Numbered from the stretch's first letter, positions 31,854-41,677 are shown. The stretch is 55,123 nucleotides of DNA from an uncultured Erysipelotrichaceae bacterium (GCA_910588075.1 CAJUOS010000003.1:1-55123); one strand, 5' to 3'. The notes: generated from the sequence alone by a model not told the origin. Made by a program: numbers and translations.

Positions 31854-34766
31854 TTATTTTTTACGTCTAAACAAAGATTTACCTCTCTTCTTTTTCCCTA
31901 GCTTTCCATCAATCTCTTTCATCAATTCATTAGCACCATTCACATGATAATCAACTGCTTTTTGACACCATTGTTTTGCAACCTCTAAATTAATTTCTGT
32001 TCCTTGACCATAAGTATATGCACGAGCTAAATTAATATAAGAATAAATATCATGCCCTTTTGAAGCATTTATAAATAATTCAAATGCTTTATCAAAATCA
32101 ATTGGAACACCTGTTCCTTCTTTATAACAAACACCTAAATTATTCATAGCACCATAATGACCTCTTTCAGCTGACATTTGGTAATAATAAATAGCTTTAT
32201 CAATATCTTGATATTTTTCTTCTGCTTCAAAATCATATAAAACTGCTAAATTATACATTGCTGAAACATGACCTTTATCTGCAGCCTTTTGAAAACAATC
32301 AATAGCTTTAAGAGTATTCTTTTCTATTCCCTTACCATCACGATACATACATCCAACAGCAAAATAACCTCTTGAATAATCATTATTTTTAGCATACATA
32401 TAGTATTCTAAAGCTTTTTGATAATCTGTTTCTACTGCTTTTCCAAATTCATACAAATTCCCTAAAGCTATATAAGCATCCATATACCCTAATTGAGAAG
32501 ATTTCTCATAATATTCCAACGCTTTTCCATAATCATTTTCAGACACAATACCATATTCATAAAAACGTCCAACATTATATAATCCTCTTGGATGATTAAA
32601 TTGTGCTGCTTTGAAATAAAGATCAAAAGCTTTCTGTAAATCTTCTTCCACACCAATAGAATCCTCATAACAGCAAGCCAAATTACAAAATGCAGGAACA
32701 TAATTCATTTGAACAGAACGTTCATATAATGAAAAAGCCATTTTAAAATCTTGTTCAACGGCTGTTCCTATTTCATAGAACAAACCTAAATTATACATTG
32801 CTCTTGGATTATTGTTTTGTACAGCCATCTGATAATACTTAAAAGCTTCTTGAATATTCTCATCTGTTCCTATTCCCATTTCATAGCAATATCCTAAATT
32901 ACATTGGGCAACATCATCACCCATATCTGCTGCTTGTTTATATAATTCTACTGCTTTTTTCTCATCTTGTTCAACACCATTACCTAATTCATATAATAAG
33001 CCTAAACTACATAATGCTCTTGGGTATTGAGCTTTTGCTGCTTCTTGATAATAGTGAAAAGCCTTATGATAATCAACTTCTCCAGTTATTCCTTGTTCAT
33101 ATAAATAAGCCAAATTACACAATGCACGTAAATTTCCTTGATGAGCTGATAATTCATAGTATTCTACAGCTTTTGGAATATTAACCTCTACACCAATCCC
33201 TGCTTCATAACAATAACCTAAGTTACATTGAGCAATATCATAATTTTGCATTGCTGCTTGTTCATAAACTTCAACAGCTTTTTGAGGATTAGCTTCAACT
33301 CCAATACCCACTTCATAACAATAACCTAAATTTGCCATTCCTCGTAAATTTCCATGTTGACTTGAAGCCTGATATAACTCAAAAGCTTTCTGATAATCAA
33401 CTTCACAACCAATTCCATTTTCATAATAATAACCTAATGTACACAATGCTCCTGGTTCTTCATAACCAGCTGCTCTTTGGCAATAATCAAAAGCTTTTTG
33501 ATAATCTTGTTCTACTCCTATTCCATTTTCTAAATAATATGAATATTTACACATTGCATAAACATATCCCATATCTGCACTTTGTTGAAGATATTTCATT
33601 GCAAGTTCCATATTCTCATCTTCAATCAATTTTCCATAACTCATCATTGCTCTTGGATAACCCATATCTGCACTCTTTAAATAAAGTTCTTTCGCTTTAT
33701 TTATATCTGCTTCTACACCAATCCCTACTTCATAACAATATGCTAAATAACAATGAGCAGGAGGATAATTTTGTGAAGAGGCTTGTTGATACCAATAAAC
33801 AGCCATTTTTGGATCTTGTTCTACTCCTTCTCCAACTTCATAAAGATAGCCTAATTGTAATTGTGCAACTTCCAAACCTCTATCAGCACCTAATTCATAC
33901 CAATGTGCTGCTTCTTGATAATCTTGTTTTGTTCCAATCCCTACTTCATAACAATAACCTGTACTATAATATGCTTGAGTAAAACCTACTTCTGCAGCTT
34001 TTTGATAATATTGAAAAGCTTTTTCTTCATCAGCTTCCACACCTCTAGCATAACAATAACATTCTCCTAAATAGAAAAACGCACGAGGTAATTCTTGTTT
34101 AGCAGCTTTTTGAAAATATTCAAAAGCTTCATTCTCATTTTCTTCAATGCCAATTCCTTCATAACAACAATAAGCATAGTTACATTGAGCAATCATATCA
34201 CCTAAATCAGCAGCTTTTTTATAGTAAGCAACAGCTTGAGTTTTATCCATTGAAACACCCAATCCAACTTCATACATATATCCTAAAGAACAAATAGATT
34301 TTGTATGATTCATTAAAGAAGCTTTTTCATATAATTCAAAAGCTTTATATTCATCTTGCACACGATTTTTACCATTCATATACATCAATGCCAATTGAAA
34401 AATATCTTCTTCAAATGTTGGTATATCATCTTCTATCAATTCATTAAAAGCTGATAATAAACATACATCAACTCCTCTTACATGATGATCTTCTTCAATA
34501 TAAAAATGTTCTTCTTGTAAATATGGTGAATTATCAAGATGAGGATATTTATCAACATCATACTTCATCATTAAATCATATACTTTTCTTTCAGCATCAT
34601 CTTCATGACATTCTATTGTTTTAACTTTCATTAAAGCATTTTCAACACCACGATCATCAACCAAATAAACCCATGCCATATCATCATAAGACATTGCTAT
34701 AAAATCTATTTTCCATTTATTAAAAAATGGTTCATACAATTTTAATCTTTTCATTAAACTATTCAT
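31854..34766 (-). CDS. Large Sel1-like repeat (SLR) protein
   Basis: Function unknown; SLR solenoids usually act as protein-binding scaffolds. An N-terminal part of about 120 residues without repeats precedes roughly 22-23 tandem 36-residue Sel1 repeats, each built on A..LGYCYE.GIGVE.D..KA..YY..AA. A basic C-terminus (GKKKRGKSLFRRKK) follows. I see no signal peptide or membrane helix, so it is probably cytoplasmic. Total 970 aa, unusually long. It is the last gene of a cluster with a membrane protein (18 bases upstream) and a DHH phosphoesterase, ended by a hairpin. The bound partner is unknown. Confidence 0.9.
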   Translation of the reverse strand: MNSLMKRLKLYEPFFNKWKIDFIAMSYDDMAWVYLVDDRGVENALMKVKTIECHEDDAERKVYDLMMKYDVDKYPHLDNSPYLQEEHFYIEEDHHVRGVDVCLLSAFNELIEDDIPTFEEDIFQLALMYMNGKNRVQDEYKAFELYEKASLMNHTKSICSLGYMYEVGLGVSMDKTQAVAYYKKAADLGDMIAQCNYAYCCYEGIGIEENENEAFEYFQKAAKQELPRAFFYLGECYCYARGVEADEEKAFQYYQKAAEVGFTQAYYSTGYCYEVGIGTKQDYQEAAHWYELGADRGLEVAQLQLGYLYEVGEGVEQDPKMAVYWYQQASSQNYPPAHCYLAYCYEVGIGVEADINKAKELYLKSADMGYPRAMMSYGKLIEDENMELAMKYLQQSADMGYVYAMCKYSYYLENGIGVEQDYQKAFDYCQRAAGYEEPGALCTLGYYYENGIGCEVDYQKAFELYQASSQHGNLRGMANLGYCYEVGIGVEANPQKAVEVYEQAAMQNYDIAQCNLGYCYEAGIGVEVNIPKAVEYYELSAHQGNLRALCNLAYLYEQGITGEVDYHKAFHYYQEAAKAQYPRALCSLGLLYELGNGVEQDEKKAVELYKQAADMGDDVAQCNLGYCYEMGIGTDENIQEAFKYYQMAVQNNNPRAMYNLGLFYEIGTAVEQDFKMAFSLYERSVQMNYVPAFCNLACCYEDSIGVEEDLQKAFDLYFKAAQFNHPRGLYNVGRFYEYGIVSENDYGKALEYYEKSSQLGYMDAYIALGNLYEFGKAVETDYQKALEYYMYAKNNDYSRGYFAVGCMYRDGKGIEKNTLKAIDCFQKAADKGHVSAMYNLAVLYDFEAEEKYQDIDKAIYYYQMSAERGHYGAMNNLGVCYKEGTGVPIDFDKAFELFINASKGHDIYSYINLARAYTYGQGTEINLEVAKQWCQKAVDYHVNGANELMKEIDGKLGKKKRGKSLFRRKK

Positions 34767-34784
34767 ATTTTTTCTCCCTATTTG

Positions 34785-36434
34785 CTATTTAAAAACTATT
34801 GATGAAATTGTTTCACTTGATGATTCATCATCAACATACTCTATTGTTATAATATCTCCAACTTTAGCTAATGGTAATTGATCATTCAATGAAATTGGAG
34901 CAATAAAGACTTTCTTATATCCCTCTATTTTTAAATAATAATGTGAATTTCCATTCACAACAGCTTCTTGAATAGCAGTTATCTTCCCATTAATCTTCTT
35001 ATTTTCAATATCTACTTTAACCTTACCATTTTCACTTAACAACTTATAATATGCTCTTTCAGCCTCTGCAACACTATCTCCAACAGATACAATTTGATAA
35101 TTTTCCACACTCACAAAAGCATATTTTTTAACCAATCCAGCACTATCTTTTAATGACATAAAATAGGTTGGTTGCCCTCCTGCATTAATGAGAATAGGAA
35201 AAGTTGCTGTATACTTTAAATTTTGCACTTTCCCCTCAGCTGATGACATTGCCGAATATTCTTCAGCCCCACTAATAGCATAATACTTCGCCTCTTTTGT
35301 TCGCATATTAATTAATGCAAAGCCAACATTTGATGCATCACTTGAAACTGATGTTAGACCTGTATAAATATAAACATCATCATCCAAAGCAACATAATTA
35401 TAACCATCAGTTGGTTTAAGGACACCTTTTTGAGAAAAGATAGTATTAAAATATCCTTTACCATACTTTCCCCAATTTTCTAATTGATTTAATAATAAGT
35501 CAGAAGGATAAACACGATCTATCCAACTTGGAACTTCTTGAATATCATAATATTGACTATCACCACTAATAGCATCCACCAAAATAGCTCCTGTTATATC
35601 TTTACCACCAAATAATCCAATCTTATATTGATAAACAGGTGCAATCCAATAAGGATTTCCATTCTCATCAATTTCAAACGAAGGATTCTCAAACATTTTT
35701 GTTGGATATTTTATACGAATATGCCTATTAATATTTCTAAAAAATAAATCTGAATAAGAATACTTCATTCCTTCTTTTAAACGTACAACCTCAGATTCTT
35801 GAGTAACCATATCAACACGAATATAGGCTGGCAATCCCTCTCCATGATTAGTAAACCATTTAATAAAATCACTATAAGAAATAGTTGTTACTCTATATGG
35901 TTTATTTGAGAAATTAATTTGATCATATTGATCATCAACTTCAAATTGAGAAACATAATCAACAATTTCTCCCATTTTACGATCACCTAAACGTTCTGCA
36001 CTATCTTTATCTACAACTGGAATTGATTGATAGTTGACTTTTTCATTATCTTTATAAAAATCAGCTTTTTTATCAACATTTAATTGTTTTTGATATGTTG
36101 ATGCATGAAAAATTGGTGAACTTGCTAGTTCTCCAAGAAAAACATATACAATCAATAAAGCAGCAACCATTAATCCTATTTTATTTATTTTATCAAAAGA
36201 TAATTGAAATAAACTTCTTAACCCTATAAACAATATTATACAAAAAGCAAGAAAGAAAACAAAATCAGGAGACCTTAAATTGATGGGAGTGAGTGTAAAA
36301 TATTCAGCAATCAAAAAGAATATCAAGATAATGATAAACGCTTTTAAAGTTCCATTTTTCTTTGGTGTTTTTTCTTCAAAATGAGAATAACTTTTATTCA
36401 AATTTCCAAATAAACTTTTAAATTTTTCTTTCAT
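34785..36434 (-). CDS. Unrecognised membrane protein with large C-terminal domain
   Basis: I do not recognise this 549-aa protein. The N-terminus is Lys-rich and cytoplasmic-looking (1-28). It is followed by three hydrophobic segments at about 30-48, 57-75 and 85-103, then about 440 soluble residues that would lie outside the cell by simple topology. The soluble part has repeated strand-rich units (YWIAPVYQYKIGLFGG, ILVDAISGDSQYYDIQEVPSWIDRVYP, TFPILINAGGQPTYFMSLKD), reminiscent of extracytoplasmic beta domains, and a C-terminal OB-like segment. The start follows AAAGGAG and overlaps nrnA by 17 bases, so the two are coupled. No catalytic motif is obvious. Confidence 0.8.
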   Translation of the reverse strand: MKEKFKSLFGNLNKSYSHFEEKTPKKNGTLKAFIIILIFFLIAEYFTLTPINLRSPDFVFFLAFCIILFIGLRSLFQLSFDKINKIGLMVAALLIVYVFLGELASSPIFHASTYQKQLNVDKKADFYKDNEKVNYQSIPVVDKDSAERLGDRKMGEIVDYVSQFEVDDQYDQINFSNKPYRVTTISYSDFIKWFTNHGEGLPAYIRVDMVTQESEVVRLKEGMKYSYSDLFFRNINRHIRIKYPTKMFENPSFEIDENGNPYWIAPVYQYKIGLFGGKDITGAILVDAISGDSQYYDIQEVPSWIDRVYPSDLLLNQLENWGKYGKGYFNTIFSQKGVLKPTDGYNYVALDDDVYIYTGLTSVSSDASNVGFALINMRTKEAKYYAISGAEEYSAMSSAEGKVQNLKYTATFPILINAGGQPTYFMSLKDSAGLVKKYAFVSVENYQIVSVGDSVAEAERAYYKLLSENGKVKVDIENKKINGKITAIQEAVVNGNSHYYLKIEGYKKVFIAPISLNDQLPLAKVGDIITIEYVDDESSSETISSIVFK

Positions 36435-37350
36435 TTATTTTCTCCTTTAATTTTTCAACCAACAAATATAACTCATCCAATGATTGTAAAGTTGCTCCAC
36501 TAGCATAAGCATGACCACCACCATGAAATAATTGAGCCACTTCATTAATTGTAATAGAACGACTTCTTATACTTACACGATAATTATTTTCTGCTTCATT
36601 TTGGGTAACAGCCATCCAAATAGGATATTCTTCTATATTTGCAAGTGTATTCACATAATTAGATCCTTGTTCTCTTGAAATATTCAACTTTTTAAGATCT
36701 TCACTACTTAAATAATACCATGCAACTCCTTCATCTTCTTGATAAGTATTATAAATAAATTGAGTAATCTTTAAATCACTTTTTTTCTTTAAATAAAGTG
36801 ATTGATATAATTCCTCAATCTGAATACCAGATTCAATTAAATAACTTGCTGCTTCAAATGTATGAATTGAAGTTGAACTATATAAAAAACGATTACTATC
36901 TCCTACAATTCCTAAATACAAGGCATTTGCTGACTCTATGGGTATTTGAAACTTTAATTTTTTAAAAATCAAACTCACAATTTCACTACATGAAGATGCA
37001 GTTTCTATTTCAATATTGATATCACCATAAGAATCTACAACAATATGATGATCTATTTTTATCACTTCATTACATTGAGAAATATCTCCATCTATTCTTT
37101 CTTGATTAGCTGTATCTAATACAATAGCTAATGATGGTTCTTTATTAATATGTGCTATATCAAACGAAGGATATAATCGCAATAAATCACTGTTCATTTC
37201 TCCTTGTAAAACAATATTTTTTTGTGGAAACATTGTTTTCAGCATCCAATACATACCTAATTGGGAACCAAATGCATCTAAATCAGGATGAATATGTCTA
37301 TATAGAAGAATTTGATTATAATTTTTTATCTTTTCTAATATTTTTTCCAT
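36418..37350 (-). CDS. DHH/DHHA1 phosphoesterase, NrnA-like
   Basis: Family members hydrolyse nanoRNA, pAp or linear and cyclic dinucleotides. The 310-aa protein has the metal motifs HIHPDLDAFGS (His19, Asp23, Asp25), VLDTANQERIDG, DHH at 100-102, and the DHHA1 motif HGGGHAYASGATL near residue 280. There is no membrane or GGDEF part, so it resembles stand-alone NrnA rather than GdpP. It starts the cluster with the membrane protein and the Sel1-repeat protein. Whether it acts on RNA ends, pAp or c-di-AMP products cannot be told from sequence. Confidence 0.9.
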   Translation of the reverse strand: MEKILEKIKNYNQILLYRHIHPDLDAFGSQLGMYWMLKTMFPQKNIVLQGEMNSDLLRLYPSFDIAHINKEPSLAIVLDTANQERIDGDISQCNEVIKIDHHIVVDSYGDINIEIETASSCSEIVSLIFKKLKFQIPIESANALYLGIVGDSNRFLYSSTSIHTFEAASYLIESGIQIEELYQSLYLKKKSDLKITQFIYNTYQEDEGVAWYYLSSEDLKKLNISREQGSNYVNTLANIEEYPIWMAVTQNEAENNYRVSIRSRSITINEVAQLFHGGGHAYASGATLQSLDELYLLVEKLKEKINERKI

Positions 37351-37417
37351 TTCTTATCACCTACAAATATCATATTATCATATAATGACATAAATATGAA
37401 CTTAAAGACATTTGATT

Positions 37418-37454
37418 TATAAAAAATGATAAGGTCATTCATTACCTCATCATT
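37418..37454 (-). terminator. Terminator after pcrA
   Basis: An 11-bp stem AATGATGAGGT/ACCTTATCATT with one G-U pair (37425-37454 on the plus strand), followed by six U on the minus strand. It starts 14 bases after the pcrA stop. Confidence 0.88.
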
Positions 37455-37468
37455 AAATCATATTCTTA

Positions 37469-39619
37469 TTAATTAGATAATTTTTTAAGAGCTTTATGAT
37501 GTGCCATTAATGTTTTTACTCCATAAGGTAAAGAGAATGCTATATCCAATGTATTATCATTCACTTTTATAATAACACCCTTTCCAAAAACATCATGTTC
37601 AACATAATCTCCTTGTTTCCAATCATCTATTTCATTATCACCAATTAATTCATCAACTGATGAATGATTTTGAACATATTCATGTGTTTTAAATTGTGAA
37701 GGATTACCCTTATGCTCTACATAATCTCTACCAATTTCATCAATAAATCTTGATGCCATTTTTGGAGAATTTGTCATAAAATTAAATCCTTGACTATCTG
37801 TTAAAAATAGACTTCTTTTTGCACGAGTGAATGCAACATATGCTAATCTTCTTTCTTCTTCCAAACCATCATCACCAGATTCTGATAAACTTCTAAAACT
37901 TGGAAAAACATCTTCTGATAAGCCCACAACAAAAACATAGTTAAATTCTAATCCTTTTGCCATATGAATACTCATCAATGATACATATTCATCATTAAAA
38001 ACATCATCTTGAGTTGTATATAATGCTATATCTTGTAAATAACTCTCAAAATTAGCTGTTTCTGGATGAGTTTTCATATAATTTATAATTGAATTTTTTA
38101 ATTCCATAATATTTTGAATACGATTATCATCTTGATCATCTCGTAACATTTTAAAATAACCAATATCTACTAATAATTTTTCAAAAACATCTGGTAATGA
38201 TAAAGATGAATTTTTAGCATTTTCTATACAAGTAATAAACTCACTTAATTGTTTCTTAACACGACTTGATAAACCTATTTCATCTGCATAAAGTGATAAA
38301 GCCTCATAATCAGTTATGCCATATTCTATGGCTTTATTTTGAATTTTCTCTAATGTTTTTGCTCCCACACCTCTTGCAGGAACATTGACAATACGCTCAA
38401 ATGATAAGTCATCTTGATTGACCATTAAACGTATATAACTCAAAGCATCTTTTATTTCTTTACGATTAAAGAATTTTAAACCTCCAAATATTTTATAATC
38501 AATTTGCCTTTGGATTAATTTCTGTTCAAAGGGACGAGATAAATAATTAGCACGATATAATATTGCAAAATCATGATAATTAACTCCTTCTACTTTATGA
38601 ATAATATCTTCAATTGTATCACAAACAAAATTTGCTTCTGCTTCTTCATCTATTCCTGAATAATGAATAACCTTTGCTCCTTCATCTAATTCAGTAAAGA
38701 GATCTTTTTCTAATCTATTTTTATTTTTTCTGATTAAATTATTAGAAATATTTAAAATTGTTTTTGTTGAACGATAGTTTTGATCTAATATAACTGTTTT
38801 TACATCAGGAAAATCTTTATCAAAATTAATAATATAATTAATATCTGAACCTCTAAATGAATAAATTGTTTGATCTGGATCTCCAACCACACATAAAAGA
38901 GATTGACCAGATAAATATTTAATTAACTGATAATCCACTTCTCCAACATCTTGAAATTCATCAACATGAATAAATTGAAATTGTCTTTGCCATCGTTCTA
39001 AAATTTCTGGATAATTTTCAAAAATTTCTAGAGTTTTTAATAAGAGATCATCAAAATCCAACATAAAATGTTCTTCTTTATATTTTTCATAAGCTTCATA
39101 AGTTGCTGCTTTCTTTTGTTCTCCAATAAAATCTTTAGACATATCAATTGCTTTTTGAGGAGAAATACGTGCCATTTTACATGATGAAATAAAATGAATA
39201 CAACTTTTTACAGTTATTGTTTTAGGATCAATTTGTTTCTCTTTAAAAATCTTTTTTAATAAAGATTTTTGATCTTCTTCATCCATAATCACAAAATGAT
39301 TAGGATAATTTAAAACACGAATATTTTGTCTTAAAATACGTACACATAATGAATGAATTGTGCATAAAAGAGCTCCAGAGGCATACTCTCCTAATAAATC
39401 AATAACTCTCTCTTTCATTTCATTAGCTGCTTTATTTGTAAATGTAATCGCTAAAATATGTCGTGGTTCAATACCAACTTCTTCAATAAGATATGCAATA
39501 CGATATGTTAAAACTCTTGTTTTTCCACTTCCTGCTCCTGCGATAATACGCAAATGAGAATCTAGGTACATTGCAGCCTCTTTTTGTTTTGGATTTAATA
39601 ATTCATCTAAATTCATCAT
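37469..39619 (-). CDS. pcrA: ATP-dependent DNA helicase PcrA (UvrD/Rep family)
   Basis: PcrA is the 3'-5' helicase used in repair and plasmid replication that also displaces RecA and RNA polymerase. The 716-aa protein has the Q motif LNPKQKEA, Walker A AGAGSGKT (27-34), motif Ia TFTNKAANEMKER, motif II DEFQDVGEVDYQL, motif III GDPDQTIYSFRGS, motif IV/V regions and VAFTRAKRSLFLT. A C-terminal Tudor-like end (YVEHDVFGKGVIIKV) binds RNA polymerase in relatives. GGAGG lies 6 bases before the ATG. No ligA follows, unlike in Bacillus. Confidence 0.97.
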   Translation of the reverse strand: MMNLDELLNPKQKEAAMYLDSHLRIIAGAGSGKTRVLTYRIAYLIEEVGIEPRHILAITFTNKAANEMKERVIDLLGEYASGALLCTIHSLCVRILRQNIRVLNYPNHFVIMDEEDQKSLLKKIFKEKQIDPKTITVKSCIHFISSCKMARISPQKAIDMSKDFIGEQKKAATYEAYEKYKEEHFMLDFDDLLLKTLEIFENYPEILERWQRQFQFIHVDEFQDVGEVDYQLIKYLSGQSLLCVVGDPDQTIYSFRGSDINYIINFDKDFPDVKTVILDQNYRSTKTILNISNNLIRKNKNRLEKDLFTELDEGAKVIHYSGIDEEAEANFVCDTIEDIIHKVEGVNYHDFAILYRANYLSRPFEQKLIQRQIDYKIFGGLKFFNRKEIKDALSYIRLMVNQDDLSFERIVNVPARGVGAKTLEKIQNKAIEYGITDYEALSLYADEIGLSSRVKKQLSEFITCIENAKNSSLSLPDVFEKLLVDIGYFKMLRDDQDDNRIQNIMELKNSIINYMKTHPETANFESYLQDIALYTTQDDVFNDEYVSLMSIHMAKGLEFNYVFVVGLSEDVFPSFRSLSESGDDGLEEERRLAYVAFTRAKRSLFLTDSQGFNFMTNSPKMASRFIDEIGRDYVEHKGNPSQFKTHEYVQNHSSVDELIGDNEIDDWKQGDYVEHDVFGKGVIIKVNDNTLDIAFSLPYGVKTLMAHHKALKKLSN

Positions 39620-39637
39620 ATTTCACCTCCGTTTCTT

Positions 39638-39646
39638 ATTATAACA
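39638..39646 (-). promoter_or_regulatory. Extended -10 promoter of pcrA
   Basis: Minus strand: TGTTATAAT 18 bases before the pcrA ATG, giving a very short leader. The -35 region is poor (TTTTAA), as expected for a TGn promoter. The rest of the divergent gap to the ROK gene (39647-39765) is AT-rich with no clear operator. Confidence 0.55.
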
Positions 39647-39779
39647 CAGTCTTTCTTTGGTTAAAATGCAGAAAATAATGAATTTATTTTATCAGATAAT
39701 AAATCTTATAAAATAAATGATTTTTATATTGTTTAAAACACTCATTTCTGAAATAATAAATATATAAGGAGTGATGAAA

Positions 39780-40646
39780 ATGTATTTAGTTATAGATATA
39801 GGTGGAACTTATACAAAATATGGATATTATCACCAAAATGGTGAGTGTCTTCAACATAATAAATATAAAACAATAAAAACAAACTTAGATGATTTTTATA
39901 ATAAAATTGTTTCATTATCTCAAAATGTTAATGCTATAGCTATAAGTATGCCTGGATTAATTGATAATCAAACAGGTATGATTCACAACATTACCTTATT
40001 ACCTTTCTTAAATAAACATAATATTAAAGAAGAATTAGAACAAAGAACAAAACTTAAGGTTTCAGTTGAAAATGATGCCAAATGTGCTACATTAGGTGAA
40101 ATGTGGAAAGGAAATTTGAAAAACATTCAAAATGGTTTGTTTATCATTTTAGGAAGTGGTATTGGAGGAACAATTATTTTTAATGGAAAAATTTTAACAA
40201 GTCCTCATCATAAAGTTGGAGAAATTGGAAGTATTCTTATGCCATTAGATACAAATTATCAACAAATGACTAATTTTGGAGCAAATAATAATGCTAATCA
40301 ATTGATTCATCAAATTTCACAACAAACACATTGTTTAAAAGATGGTTATACAACTTTTGAAATGATAAAAAAAGACAAAAATGCTAAGGAAATTTTTAAA
40401 ACATACTGTCGTCAAATTGCTTTTATGATTTATAATTTAGATTATATTTTAGATTTAGATGTTGTCTGTCTAGGTGGTGGTATTAGTGAACAAAATATAC
40501 TTATTGAAACAATTCAAGAAGAATTTATATCCTTAAGAACACAATACAAAGAAGATTGTCATGAACCTATAATTACAGCTTGTAAGCATCATAATGAAGC
40601 TAATCTATTAGGTGCTTTATATCATCATTTACAAACAATCAAATGA
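39780..40646 (+). CDS. ROK family sugar kinase
   Basis: ROK kinases phosphorylate glucose, N-acetylmannosamine, fructose or related sugars. The 288-aa protein has the phosphate-1 motif VIDIGGTYTKYG, the catalytic-Asp region VENDAKCATLGE and the phosphate-2 motif GSGIGGTIIFNGK. The usual zinc site CxCGxxGCxE after HxxGEIG is missing: HKVGEIGSIL is followed by no cysteine cluster, so this belongs to the zinc-free subgroup. The start at 39780 has AAGGAG 8 bases upstream; GTG and ATG codons at 39771 and 39774 overlap or crowd that site. No sugar transporter is next to it, so the substrate is open. Confidence 0.88.
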   Translation: MYLVIDIGGTYTKYGYYHQNGECLQHNKYKTIKTNLDDFYNKIVSLSQNVNAIAISMPGLIDNQTGMIHNITLLPFLNKHNIKEELEQRTKLKVSVENDAKCATLGEMWKGNLKNIQNGLFIILGSGIGGTIIFNGKILTSPHHKVGEIGSILMPLDTNYQQMTNFGANNNANQLIHQISQQTHCLKDGYTTFEMIKKDKNAKEIFKTYCRQIAFMIYNLDYILDLDVVCLGGGISEQNILIETIQEEFISLRTQYKEDCHEPIITACKHHNEANLLGALYHHLQTIK

Positions 40647-40656
40647 TTGTTTTTAT
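40633..40656 (+). terminator. Terminator after the ROK kinase
   Basis: Stem AAACAATCA/TGATTGTTT with a 2-base loop (40633-40652), then TTTATTTATTTTTT. The stop codon is in the stem. Confidence 0.85.
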
Positions 40657-40730
40657 TTATTTTTTATTCAAAATGATTTTAAACAATAAATTAACTTACT
40701 TTATTTCCTTTTCCAAATAAAAAATAAGAC

Positions 40731-40761
40731 TAAAAAAGATGCAATTTTTATTTTGCATCTT
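40731..40761 (-). terminator. Terminator after pyrD
   Basis: Stem AAGATGCAA/TTGCATCTT (40737-40761) with a 7-base loop, then TTTTTAG on the minus strand. The pyrD stop and last codons lie within the hairpin. It faces the ROK terminator from the other side. Confidence 0.88.
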
Positions 40762-41677
40762 CATATTGATGTGATTTACCAATAATATCATGAATATCAG
40801 TTATCCCCATATCATCTAAAATATCATTCATCTCTTGAATAATTTGAGGACAAGCATAAGGATCAACTAAATTTTGACAACCTACTGCAACTGCACTCGC
40901 TCCTGCAATCATCATTTCAATAGCATCTCTACCACTAGCAATCCCACCCATTCCTATCACAGGAATAGAAACAGCTTGTGAAACTTGATAAACCATTCGT
41001 AATGCTACGGGAAAAATAGCAGGTCCACTATATCCACCAGTTTTATTCGCAATAATAGGTTTTCCTGTTTTCAAATCAAAACGCATTCCTACTAATGTAT
41101 TAATCATTGTAATTCCATCTGCTCCTGCTGCTTCTACAGCTAAAGCCATTTCTACAATATCAGTTACATTAGGAGAAAGTTTCACATAAACTGGTTTTTG
41201 ACTAACAGCTTTTACTGCTTTTGTTACTTCAGCAGCCATCTGTGGATTTGTTCCAAATTGAATACCTCCACAATGAACATTAGGACAAGATATATTTAAC
41301 TCTAATGCTCCTACCATATCATGTGTTGAGATACGTTTAGCTGTTTCCACATAATCATCAATAGCACTTCCACCTATATTTGCAATCACTTTATCTGTAT
41401 ATAATGGTCTTAATTTCTCTAGTTCTTCATTCATTACCATGTCTACTCCTGGATTTTGGAGCCCTATTGCATTTAACATTCCACTAGGTCCTTCAGCAAT
41501 TCTTGGTAAAGGATTTCCATAACGTGGTTCTAAAGTTGTCCCTTTTAACATCATTGAACCTAATAAATTTAAATCATAAAATTTTGCAAATTCATATCCA
41601 AAACCAAAAGTACCACTTGCTGGAATCACTGGATTTTTCATATCTAATCCTGGTAATTTCACTCTTAAATTAGCCAT
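40748..41677 (-). CDS. pyrD: Dihydroorotate dehydrogenase B, catalytic subunit
   Basis: Class 1B enzyme oxidising dihydroorotate to orotate with FMN, passing electrons through PyrK to NAD. The 309-aa protein has PVIPASGTFGFGYEF, LNISCPNVHCGG with the class 1 active-site Cys, VKLSPNVTDI, TMINTLVGMRFD and the FMN-phosphate region PVIGMGGIASGRDAIEMMIAGASAVAVG. The start at 41677 follows GAGGTG with 7-base spacing and overlaps pyrK by 8 bases. Confidence 0.96.
   Translation of the reverse strand: MANLRVKLPGLDMKNPVIPASGTFGFGYEFAKFYDLNLLGSMMLKGTTLEPRYGNPLPRIAEGPSGMLNAIGLQNPGVDMVMNEELEKLRPLYTDKVIANIGGSAIDDYVETAKRISTHDMVGALELNISCPNVHCGGIQFGTNPQMAAEVTKAVKAVSQKPVYVKLSPNVTDIVEMALAVEAAGADGITMINTLVGMRFDLKTGKPIIANKTGGYSGPAIFPVALRMVYQVSQAVSIPVIGMGGIASGRDAIEMMIAGASAVAVGCQNLVDPYACPQIIQEMNDILDDMGITDIHDIIGKSHQYEDAK

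Noticed and set aside
33332..33982. 216-codon plus-strand open frame opposite the Sel1-repeat gene
   Set aside because: It is rich in Leu, His and Asn, has no ribosome site, and mirrors the repeated DNA of the real gene. It is an antisense shadow.
31854..34766. Tandem DNA repeats that could suggest a CRISPR array or satellite
   Set aside because: The period of about 108 bases is a whole number of codons and the protein repeat is a clear Sel1 motif; there are no unique spacers between identical short repeats.
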